From: Chrysaora quinquecirrha
Lineage: Eukaryota > Cnidaria > Scyphozoa > Semaeostomeae > Pelagiidae
NCBI GenBank assembly: GCA_014526335.1
Contig: JACTAT010000032.1
Span: 5,058,914 to 5,122,913, forward strand
DNA length: 64,000 nucleotides
Reading direction: 5' to 3'
The first letter of the stretch is position 1. Every line of letters starts with the position of its first letter. Below the pieces are notes generated by a model, which had not been told where the DNA came from, searched no databases, and was given only the letters and a program-made list of their open reading frames with translations. Positions 12,601 to 21,974 of this stretch are shown one piece after another. The position numbers and the translations under genes were made by a program.

Positions 12601-15600
12601 AAATAGGCCGAAAACTATGCGGAAAACATCTATAAAAACCAAAAAATGATGCTACATGAGATATTGCATCATGCCTGACAGTTATCAATGAAATCATTTG
12701 CATTTCCTTTCTAAGAATATCTGCTTTCGGGATCTACATCTTGCTTTTATGCCTAGGCCAAAATTGCCAGTATTTTGGCAGATTTTGTGGCCGGTACCAG
12801 GGCCCAAATCGATTTGACGGTTGAGATTCGAGGAAATTCGATTAGGGGCCTGGGGACGAGGTTGGTCTAACTCAAAGCAAAATTCAAACAACCTACCATT
12901 TTGGTGACCTCTTTGACAGCTTTCTTTTCTGCATTCTTCGCCTTCATTTTTTCTTCGATTTCCAATTCTTTTTCAACATGAATCAACTCCTTTACGCCAT
13001 CAATGACTTTCTGTACAAGCTGCACTTCAGAATAACCAAGTCGATCCAAATTTGATATGTCATAGATTCCACCAACAGAAGCCGTGTCCACACCTCCCGT
13101 TCCACGTTTCTGTAGTCTGTGTTTTGCTAGTATCTCATCAAACTGCGTCTTCTCACTCAAAAGAGGCAGCTTCACATGCACGCTTGCACGCATGCCTGTG
13201 CCTAAATTCGAGGACAGGTCAGTATGTAGCCAAGCTTTTCATTCCACATAAACTCATAACCATCGTCCTTCATAAGCGCTTCAAATTTCTTCAATCCATT
13301 GCAAAACCTCGTGAAAACGTCCTTCATATTACCACCCTTCTGCATTGATATCACTCTCGTGTGGTCTTCTTCATTCACCCAAATCAAGAAGTTCTTCTTA
13401 TTGTTATGAAATATGCCACGTGCATCCGGCCAGTCACGTGCCATTTTTGCTGACGTCAGCAACGGTGAGACCGGTTTATCAAACAGGAAGTGATCGTCAA
13501 TGAGCTTTTGTTGATCTGATTCGCTCATCGTTGCCAAGGAGTAATACTTCCCTTTGAAATTTCCACTCAGTCTCTCCGCGACTTTAGTAACGATCCGCTC
13601 AACTTGTCGACGATCCGCTCTGGTACACCACGGCGGCAACGCCAACCCGCGAATAGACCTTCCAGTTCGCACACGACACGACAGCGCATACTTTCCATCA
13701 AGGTCACTTCCACCAACCAGCTTCTTTGGATCCAGGTCCGTCACGTGGCCATTCTCGATCTTGAATCCGCTATGACGAAGCTCGATAACGGGGTTCAAGA
13801 ACTCCGAAAAGAGGTTGTAAGACTCTTCGTCTCCAACAACGCATCCGACAATCGTGATGAAGGATGTCCTGGGTTATCGACGCCCGTCTGAATGACGTCA
13901 TCGAATGAGTATCCAGTAGCCGTGCGCAGATTGCAGAGTTTGCTATACATGTCCAAACTGAGTACCTATCCAAAAGGATGAAAAACTCAGTCTAGTGGAA
14001 GCTGATCCGTAGAAAGGTTTGACTTAAATTTGATATTTTCAGCACCACACCCCTGCATTTTACAAAATTACCAGAAACCTTACATATTAGGAAAATTGTA
14101 GCACTGTAGGAAAATTGAGAAGTGCTGTAGGAAAGGCCCCGGGGGTACAGTGTACACGCAAAAATGTCATTTTAATGATATCATTCATCAGAATCTTAGG
14201 TAGCTACTAAATCCTAAAGCATGCTATGTATAGCAAAGTGACCACAGTAGAAACATAACTCAAATATGCTCCAATCCTAGTCTAAATCTAGTCTAAAGAC
14301 TTTGAGCGATTTTTCTTTCAGAGATACAGGCTTTGATAAAGGTTCAGCAGATAAGATTGTTCCCTCTACCATTAGTACAGTAAGTCCCCACTTTTAAGAA
14401 ACAGACAGAAGACGCCTCAGCCTAGAAAACTTCATAAGAACATGGGTAACTATTTATCCATTTATCACGATACACCCGCGTGAACTGCGACAACTTACAA
14501 ATTTCGACCGGTAAGCTGAAAATCAGCCGGGGGTTTATTATAATGCGAATAAAGACATACGTGGCTTTAACAAACCTTAGCCATCAAGCTGTTATGCTGT
14601 GACAAATCTGGAAATGCAGCGACCGGATCAACTTTCCTGACGTTAATCATAACTTGTTTGCTGCTACTGCCAGCATAGTTACTGTAAGCTTTAGCCTGTT
14701 TTGCCATGTTTGAAACATCGCCTCCCTTTTCAAGAATCTTTTCCATGTCAATAAGAAGTCTAACACCGTTTATTACATTTTGAACGAGAACAACCTAAAG
14801 GAAGACCAAAATTGTCGTTTATTTATAAACTGAATGAACGACTGACAACTGTTGGATCTTACAAAAAAGTTAAATACGAATGAGTTTTTTTGAACAAAAA
14901 CGGCAGACTGCATAGGCACAAAAGACAGAATTGCCACGTGCATACCTGTATTTATTTCAGGTTTAAATGCCGCTGGTTTTCAAGCGCCAGTGTGAAAACA
15001 GTATAATTCTCCAAATCACACAGCCCGAGGCTCTCCTCCCATTTGGCTTTTTGTTTCGGCCATGTTGAGCCTTTTTCAGCACCATGTATATTTATATAAT
15101 TTTTCATCATGAATGGAAAACACTAAGATTTTTTCACGAGTGGCATACCACAACTATTAGAAATTGAACATGGACAGCATGATCAGAGAGCCAACGAAAG
15201 CAAGCCAGCTAAAAGGGCTAAATGAACTCGTCGAGTAACTCTCCAAGCCATACAGCTTAAAGTTGTCCATCCGGTTGGCTTAACTCGACAAATTACTCGT
15301 TGATTTCATTGGTTTCTTTAGCTAAGTGGAATAATCGTTGGCTCTCTAATCATGCAGTTCAAGTTAAAATTTCAACCATTGTATGGTTCTCTGTGGTAAT
15401 GAGTAACATGGGAGTCGGCGAATTTAGCGTTGGGATGTGAGTTACCTATGGCAAGAGATACATGGTGATCAGCATCACTTTAAGGAAGATCAATGGTAAG
15501 CTGTGTATTAAACGCTAACAACAGCCTGTTTCTCTTGACTATGTTTGCTATAGGTAACGCAGTTTCTATTCACCGACGCAGATAGTTATTGCATTCTAGA

Positions 15601-18600
15601 ACGAAAAGGCACTAAAGTGACTAGAGGAGTAGTAATATCAAAGGTTTTGGGTAAACAGAATTCCGTTGTCTTGATAAAAGCTATAGAACAGAAAAAGAGA
15701 TTAAGATACTTACTTCAGAATAGCCAAGACGATCTGAATTCGAAACATCATACACCCCGTCTTTTGAATCAGTGTCAACACCACCAGTGCCTCGCTTCTG
15801 CAATCGTATTTTCTCCAAAAGAGGTTCGAAGCATGCATGCTTGCTAAGTAATGGCAATTTCACATGAACACTTGCTCTTAATCCCGTGCCCAAATTAGAG
15901 GGACATGTCAATATATAGCCAAGATGCTCATTCCACATAAAGCTATGACCTTTGGACTTGAATGATTTTTCCACCAGATTAAGGCCGTCGCAAAATCGTG
16001 TGAAAACTTCCTTCATGTTGCCACCTTTCTGCATGGCAATCACGCGGCAGTGGTCCTCTTCGTTCACCCATATAAGGAAATCTTTGTTATCATTGTGCCA
16101 TATACCACGTGCATCCGGCCAATCACGTGCCATTCTTGCTGATGTGAGCAAGGGAGAGACTGGTTCGTCGAAAAGAAAATGGTCGTCGATAAGTTGTTTT
16201 TGTTGCTCAAATGTCATTTTCGGCAAAGGGTAGTATGTGCCTGCAAGAAAATCGAACAAAAGTGAGCCAAATAGTCAAAGAAAGAGCGTTGAAGGTACGG
16301 CACGCAACGATTATAACGACAGAATTGAAATGAGAGTTTTAAGTTCAGAGCATAGAGTGTAAACGGTATTGGAGAGAAAATAAGTAAGGTGTAGAAAGTC
16401 CAGGAAGAAAGGAAACGAGTGTAGACTGTAGTTTAGTGTTGAGAGAGAAGAGTCTAGAAAGTCCAGGAAGAAAAGAAGCGAGTGTAGACTGTAGTTTAGT
16501 GTTGAGAGAGAAGAGTCTAGAAAGTCCAGGAAGAAAAGAAGCGAGTGTAGACTGTAGTTTAGTGTCGAGAGAGAAGAATGTAGAAAGTTCAGGAAGAAAA
16601 GAAGTGAGTGTAGACTGCAGCTTAGTGTTGAGAGAGAAGAGTCTAGAGAGTTTAGGAAGAAAAGAAGCGAGTGTAGACTCTAGTGTAGTGTTGAGAGAAG
16701 AGTCTAGAAAGTTCAAGAAGAAAAGAAGATAGTGCAGACTGTAGTTTAGCGTTGAGAGAGAAGAATGTAGAAAGTTCACGAAGAAAATATGCTAATGTAG
16801 ACGGTAGTTCAGTGTGAAGAGAGAGAGTGTAGCTGTAGAATAAAGAGTAGAGTGTAGTGAGGTGAAGGAGATGGGTTAAGCAAAAGAAAAGAGTGTAGTG
16901 GCGAGTTGTTGTATACCTTTGAAGTCTCCATCAAGCGAGTTAACAGCATCGACAATAACTTTTTCTACAGCTCTTCTTTCTGCTCTGGTGCAAAATGGAG
17001 GCAAACAGCACCCGCGTATACTGCGCCCAGTCCTTATGCGGCACGAAAATACGTAGTCTGGGTCAAATGCGTCTCCGTTAACTAGCTTAGTAGGGTCCAG
17101 ATCAGTTGTATGCTTGTCACTTGGTTTGTACCTGCCATGACGTAATTCGATGATTGGGTCTAACAGATCTGAGAATACTGTGTAGGATTCCTGAAACAGA
17201 GAGAAAGGAAAGGTGAGCTTATATTGATTCATTTGTTGATGATATAAATAACATCTTCAATTGAAACCTTTTTTTGCTGAGCCTGAATATTCTTAAAATT
17301 TCTGGATTTTAAGCCTAGGGTTATTCTTATATCATTCTTAAACGATACCACTTGTAACTTTGATTGAGGATCAAGAAAGAAAGTTCAGATCTTTGCTGCA
17401 GTCTCTCTTCATCATAGAAACGAAACATAACGAGATCAGAGAAATAAAGCAGCTTAACACAACTCAGAGTTACATCACGGGTTTGATAAGTGTAGGTATT
17501 TTAAACTTAAAGCTCAAAACTCATATTACTTGTATTGTTTGCTGACAACCAGTCCAGAGTAGAGCCTCCTTTAAATTATTTCAATGCCTCCCGCAAAAAG
17601 GAAAGAATTAGACGTTTGAACGTGTCCATCCGTGCAGCATGAGGATTAATACTCTATTTAACTGCAAACTAAAAAAATCGACGGGGGTAAGTATAAAAAA
17701 GCAATTACCTCGTCACCCGCAACACATCCAACTGTCATTATATATGGATGACCAGGGTTATCTACGCCAGTCTGAATCACATGATCCAGCGTGTAGCCAT
17801 TAGGCGTGCGGAGCTTTTCCAGCTTTTTATACAATGCCAATGTCAAAACCTTTGACATGTAGTTGCTATGGGCACGTAAGTCAGGAAGCCCCATTGTCTT
17901 TTGAAGCCAAACTAAAAAAAGATGCAAAGTGCAATAAATAATAACAATTATAACAAAATAACAATAACAATAACAATTATAGTAACAATAACATCAACAA
18001 AAACAATAATAATAAAATCAACAATATAACAAAGTCAACAACAATAAAAATAACACAAACATCAACAATAACATAGGAATAATATTAACAGTATAAATAA
18101 CGGTAAGATTGCAGTGTAGCGGGCAGTTGTCACAATGAAAAGGTAAAACCCTTAGGGTAGAAACCCTTATTACCCAAACGAAAATCGCGAAAAATTCTAT
18201 CCTAACCAAGGGCATTTCACTCTACAAAAAGGCGTACGAGATTTCCATTAAAACAAAAGGACTTTCAAGGGATTTCAGAGGAAACAATAGGACTTCCTGC
18301 AAAGGCGTACGAAAGTTTCAAAGAGTGAATTGCCCCTCGATCCTAACCCTAAAACGCTTACCCTAACCCTTGTCCCAACACTAACCCTTTAGATAGAACG
18401 CTAGATTGCGTTGCACTGTGAAAGCCGCCACTCACCAAACTGCACTCTAGCAAAAATATCAATAACAATAGTAATAACAATAAAATTCGCAAACCTTTTG
18501 TTGGCTGTACTTGTTACCCCTAAAACAAAAAAGTTACCATATTACAAACTCCGAACAAACATTTTATGAAAAACTCATCAAAATCCACAAATAAATTCGA

Positions 18601-18644
18601 GTTTTATTAGCCCTACCTGTGGTTCTTGACGCTCCGCAACCCAT
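9626..18644 (-). CDS. Flagellar-type creatine kinase with three fused kinase domains
   Basis: Coding exons on the minus strand: 18644-18617, 17911-17709, 17190-16917, 16240-15714, 14794-14576, 13965-12897, 11827-11368, 10999-10574 and 9828-9626. They total 1136 residues once two missing bases in the sixth exon are allowed for. The enzyme transfers phosphate between ATP and creatine and buffers energy along flagella. Each of the three domains keeps VDNPGHP, the RTGRS(I)RG segment, [17 protein letters not shown], the active-site Cys in [10 protein letters not shown] and RGTGGVDT. These are creatine kinase rather than arginine kinase signatures. The first exon encodes MGCGASRTT, a myristoylation plus palmitoylation type start, as known for sea urchin sperm flagellar creatine kinase. 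Domain 1 uses exons 1-5, domain 2 one large exon, and domain 3 the last three. An upstream out-of-phase ATG (18736) was not used. Confidence 0.94.
10020..10440. repeat. 28-bp minisatellite in creatine kinase intron
   Basis: About 15 imperfect copies of a unit like 'ttcatttcatactgtattcg' plus 'tcagcttg'. It lies in the last intron of the creatine kinase gene. Confidence 0.9.
11900..12530. repeat. Inverted pair of dispersed repeat E in creatine kinase intron
   Basis: The left arm carries 'ggcctgagtcggcgcgacaa' and 'attgcggtcgctttaggaga'. The right arm carries the complement, with 'gtcgtgccgacccagacctt'. Together they form a foldback structure of about 600 bases between exons of domains 2 and 3. 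Confidence 0.6.
12897..13965 (-). CDS. Single large exon encoding creatine kinase domain 2, with two one-base deletions
   Basis: This exon holds nearly all of domain 2 without introns, whereas domains 1 and 3 are split. It enters and leaves in phase 0 but is 1069 bases long, which is two short of a multiple of three. The two breaks can be seen. One is at about 13859-13863, where the GHP-FITIVG reading needs one more T. The other is at about 13211-13215, where [10 protein letters not shown] needs one more C. Apart from these breaks every conserved kinase residue is intact. This suggests consensus errors at short homopolymers more than decay. Confidence 0.85.
15095..15400. repeat. Two facing copies of tRNA-derived SINE family 1
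   Basis: The left copy is in minus orientation (ending near 'agagccaacgaaagcaagcc'). The right copy is plus (with 'tttagctaagtggaataatc' and 'gttggctctctaatcatgca'). They share the 'gagtaactctccaag' leader at the centre, so the segment can fold back. It lies in the intron after the creatine kinase exon at 14576-14794. Confidence 0.65.
16385..16800. repeat. 63-bp tandem repeat in creatine kinase intron
   Basis: About six to seven copies of a 63-base unit beginning 'gaagagtctagaaagtccag', with the same phase at 16448 and 16511. The period is a multiple of three, which gives long repetitive open frames on both strands. They lie inside an intron and are not genes. Confidence 0.9.
17930..18080. 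repeat. (AATAAC)n-like simple repeat
   Basis: AT-rich AACAAT/ATAACA units in the first intron of the creatine kinase gene. Confidence 0.8.
18340..18385. repeat. Short telomere-like CCCTAA tract
   Basis: Several interrupted CCCTAA hexamers in the first creatine kinase intron. It is too short and degenerate to be a telomere end and is best read as an interstitial tract. Confidence 0.6.
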
Positions 18645-18829
18645 GTTTGAGCGTTACTGCGACAGCGGCGAAGCTTCTTCGTAGAATATTCGTCGAATCC
18701 GAAATTCGAATGATTGAATAAACGGAAAACGGCCATCGTGACGTCGGATAAAAGATCACGTGAAGGATATCGTCTTAGGAAGCGGCTACGCAGTTACCAG
18801 TTGACATACTCGGCATCACAGCAGCAGAT

Positions 18830-18965
18830 TAGACTTATTACATTCGTCGTAGTCTGCACTCCTCCACACTACACCAACCCGCTCCAACTACTGAGGAAAC
18901 AGCTGTATGCTGTTGTAGTTGTTAGAAGCTGTTTCCGAAAGGGTGGGAGGAAGGTAATGAGTCTA
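18830..18965. mobile_element. Palindromic MITE family C
   Basis: The terminal inverted repeats are TAGACTTATTACATT at the left and its complement (here mutated) at the right. The body folds on itself ('gaaacagctgtatgctgttg', 'agctgtttccgaaag'). Other copies are at 59550-59688, 61634-61771 and 62606-62763, with a diverged one near 36880-37020. It carries no coding sequence, so it must be mobilised by another element's transposase. Confidence 0.8.
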
Positions 18966-19444
18966 GCAACAGATCTCAATTTATTGCTAAGTGCAGCAAA
19001 GTTTGACTAAATTTTATTCAGCTTGACCGATAGACACGCGGACGGAAAATCAAGTTTCGTCAAAAAAACCGCAAGTCAGTTCGGGAATGTAATAGGGTGT
19101 CCCGTCTGCATAGATTTAAAAGCATTAACTTAATTATGTATATCACACAAAATTCGAGGGAAAAGAACCCTGAAGGGCAGAGCAAACAATAAAATAGGAA
19201 GAAAACTAAGGGTGACTGTGGCCCCATGATTCCTGTGCCGACGACCTTGGTTCATCCCAGGTTTTTGTTAGACATTGGTCAAACGTTAAAAGATTGTTTG
19301 ACCAACAATGTTTGGTTGTTTGGCAAGACTCTTGTCAGGCCTTGCATTCTTGATTTCTTACAAAAACGGGTAAACGAAAATTCTAGCAGAAAAATAGCAG
19401 AAATTTAATGATTTTTTTCATGCTTTAAAATATTCAATTACTAA

Positions 19445-21792
19445 CTACCGTTTACTCTTTTTATTTTTGTGTTTTTTCTTTGGGCTTTCTCCAAAATTTG
19501 ATTGGTGATCGTCAATTATGCGACGAACGTTCTTTTCAGGACTTACGATTAAATTTTCACTGATAGCTTCTCGATATTCCTCCTTAACTTTCTGTTTAAT
19601 GTTATGCTTAGATTGTTTTTGCGATTCAGGTTCAAGAAAAGATTTGTCTTCTTTATTTGATTTCTTTCGTTTTTCTTCTGACTCACTTTCGATGCTAAAA
19701 ACTTTTTAGGACTTACTTTTCGCTTGTTAGACTTTTCTATTTTCATTGGCTCGTCTGAAACGAAAATTCAGAGTTATTAGAAAGTCAGATGTAGTCAGAT
19801 GTAGTCAAATCCTGCCAAATTCAAGTCAAGCCAAGTCAAAATTAAGTTGATTCAAGTAAAGTCAATTTAAGTCAAGTCAAGTCAAGTCAAGTTGAGTCAT
19901 TTAGAGTCAAGTAGAGTCAAGCAGAGTCAAGCAGAGTTAAGTCAAGTCAAGCTGGATCAATTCAAGTTGGGTCAATTCGAGTCAAGTTGGGGAATTTTAG
20001 TCAAGCAATGTCAAGTCAAGTTAAGTCAAGCCAAGCCAAGTCAAGTCAAGTCAAGTCAAGTCAAGCCAAGCCAATTCAAGTTGAGTAAAGTAAAGAAAAT
20101 TAAAGAAAAGTCAGGTCAGGCCAGGTCAGCTCAGGTCAGGCCAGGTCAGATCAGGTCAGGTCAGGTCAGTTGAAGACAAGTAAAGACAAGTCAAATCAAA
20201 TCAACTTACCAGACCCAAAAGGGGTCCATTGATGTTTTCTATTTTCTGGTATTTCTGGCAACACCACTTCTTCTTTGTCTGGAAATGTTACAGGAGGGAC
20301 AAAAACTGATTGCACCACATTGATACTTCCATACAATTGTCTTGCTGCAAACAAAGGTTCAAATAATCATTAAAATACCCATTTTTCATATCATTTACAA
20401 CAATTCCATCAAAAAATAGCCTGTTTAGAAACAGATTCAGATTTCATCATTTAATTCATTATGATCCATCACACATGTACATCTCTGTATATATGTATAT
20501 GCATATTCAGCTCACCTAGTTTCATTTTGCCATCTTCTTTTGAAGGAAGCAATACATTGAATGATTTCAACTGAAACAAAAAAGTTTTAAAACATTATAT
20601 GATAATTAAGTTCTCAAAAAAATAAGTTTATTGTTTTAAATAAAAAATACCACTTACACTTTTCTTACAATTCATCTTTGATTTGATGGTATATCTTTTG
20701 CCTTTGTCCTAAAAATAACACACCCAAAGAGATTAGAAAAAGTGGTATGGCAGAAGTATTAGACTACATTTCACAGTGGACAACAGCAAATTTGAAGGAT
20801 TAAGCTTCCAAAGTTGAATATGATGTCCAACAATGGTCCAGTCCAGTCGTCAGGAACTTTCCTGGAGTGGCTTACTGTGTTGGGGTGGACTTACTGCACT
20901 ATTGCATTTTTGCCTCAGTGCAGGCTAATAAGACAAGAAGATAGACAAGAGATAAAAATGATGATGGCAGGTGCAAAAGTGCTGAAACAAATGACATTAT
21001 GCCAATGCTTTGGAATTGATGATGATTCTGATTTTGATTATGAAAATAATGATGACGATGATAAGTATACATGCACCAGCAGCCAGGGTGGAATCCATGC
21101 TATCCTGACGCAATGCCGGAGATTATGCCAATGAAACTGTGTTCAAGCCAAATGTAACAATAGATCCATTGTTATATCAGGAAAATAGTAATGTTTGCTA
21201 TTGTTTTCTGAAAGATTCACGCCAGTATGCCAACAATTTTCCAAACTCCAGTACATGGATTCCACCCTGGACCAGCAGTTTCTTGGTAATGGTGCCCCCC
21301 AAGGTCTCGTTGCAAGTGTGCACAGTTTGCGAACTGGTGCGTAAGATCCAACCCCTAACATAGGGTTTAACCTCAGTACCTATATGGTACTCATTCTTCA
21401 TAATTAAAAATTAACTTGTCTTGTCCTGCTTACACTGTTTTCATCAGCAGCCAGCTCTTGTTGACCATCAAGCAAAATGTTTTCACCAGACAGACGACCA
21501 ATGTCAAACTAAAAGGAATTAAAAGTTTGATAAACACCAAAAGAAAGACGAAAAACATAAGGTCAATACACTACCTACGCCTAATACGTACTTTAGGCCG
21601 GGCCCTCTGCTCTGGACGGACGGCACACCAGGGATAATCTGACAAAAGTTAACATCCAAAGTCAATTCTACTTACATGTGATGGAGCTTGAATGAGGATG
21701 AATTTCTTCTTTTTGCTGGAAACATCCTCATAAGTAAGACAGCTATCATTTACAGCCACATCCACTGCTTCATAAGACTGCAGAGCGTCCAT
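19445..21792 (-). CDS. POLR1G: DNA-directed RNA polymerase I subunit RPA34 (POLR1G / CD3EAP-like)
   Basis: Six minus-strand exons: 21792-21676, 21508-21434, 20708-20658, 20571-20516, 20340-20210 and 19754-19445. They give 246 residues when one missing base near 19697-19703 is allowed for. RPA34 pairs with RPA49 in RNA polymerase I and aids rRNA transcription in the nucleolus. The N-terminal half reads as the RPA34 fold: FILIQAPSH, GRLSGENILLDG, GKRYTIKSK, FNVLLPSKEDG. A proline-rich linker (VFVPPVTFPD) follows, then a mixed-charge Lys-rich tail ending SPKKKHKNKKSKR, which is typical of the family. Exon 5 has tandem acceptors (cag and caag); only the inner one keeps the frame. The gene shares a 182-base promoter spacer with RAD18. 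The assignment rests on the overall pattern, so it is probable rather than certain. Confidence 0.82.
19790..20195. repeat. Pentanucleotide (TCAAG/TCAGG)n array in POLR1G intron
   Basis: A drifting array of TCAAG units that shifts to TCAGG toward the right end. It fills most of the last POLR1G intron. Confidence 0.92.
21083..21270. mobile_element. MITE with CCAGGGTGGAATCCATG termini, copy 1
   Basis: The left end CCAGGGTGGAATCCATG matches the right end CATGGATTCCACCCTGG as a perfect inverted repeat over 17 bases. It is 188 bases long, non-coding and lies in a POLR1G intron. A second copy is at 22345-22551. Confidence 0.85.
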
Positions 21793-21974
21793 CTTGAAAA
21801 AAGTTACCTACTTCATAAGATCAAGGGTTGCTCCGATTGACAGTAAGCTACGTTATCCACGAGGCACTAGCTAATCCAATCACCTACTCGGAGCCAATTT
21901 GGCGCCAATTCACGTGGGTTGTTGATCTCGTGGAATGTGGGGCCTGCAACAAAACAACAAACTTAAGAGTCAAA
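21793..21974. promoter_or_regulatory. Bidirectional promoter between POLR1G and RAD18
   Basis: The two start codons face away from each other 182 bases apart. The spacer holds three CCAAT boxes (21876-21880, 21894-21898, 21905-21909), an E2F-type site TTTGGCGCC (21898-21906) and an E-box CACGTG (21911-21916), all packed into 41 bases. E2F plus CCAAT fits S-phase or growth control of a repair gene, and the E-box fits a ribosome-biogenesis gene. The sites are seen in the sequence; their use is inferred. Confidence 0.65.

Noticed and set aside
18340..18385. Telomere or telomeric fusion
   Set aside because: There are only a few degenerate CCCTAA units inside an intron.
18497..18521. A 25-base mini-exon after the first creatine kinase exon (acceptor gttttag, donor gtttgc)
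   Set aside because: Including it breaks the frame in every combination that keeps MGCGAS. Direct joining of 18617 to 17911 works.
18617..18736. Upstream ATG reading MAVFRLFNHSNFGFDEY as the start of creatine kinase
   Set aside because: It enters the second exon in the wrong phase and hits a stop. The MGCGAS frame (ATG at 18644) joins in phase and fits the flagellar family.
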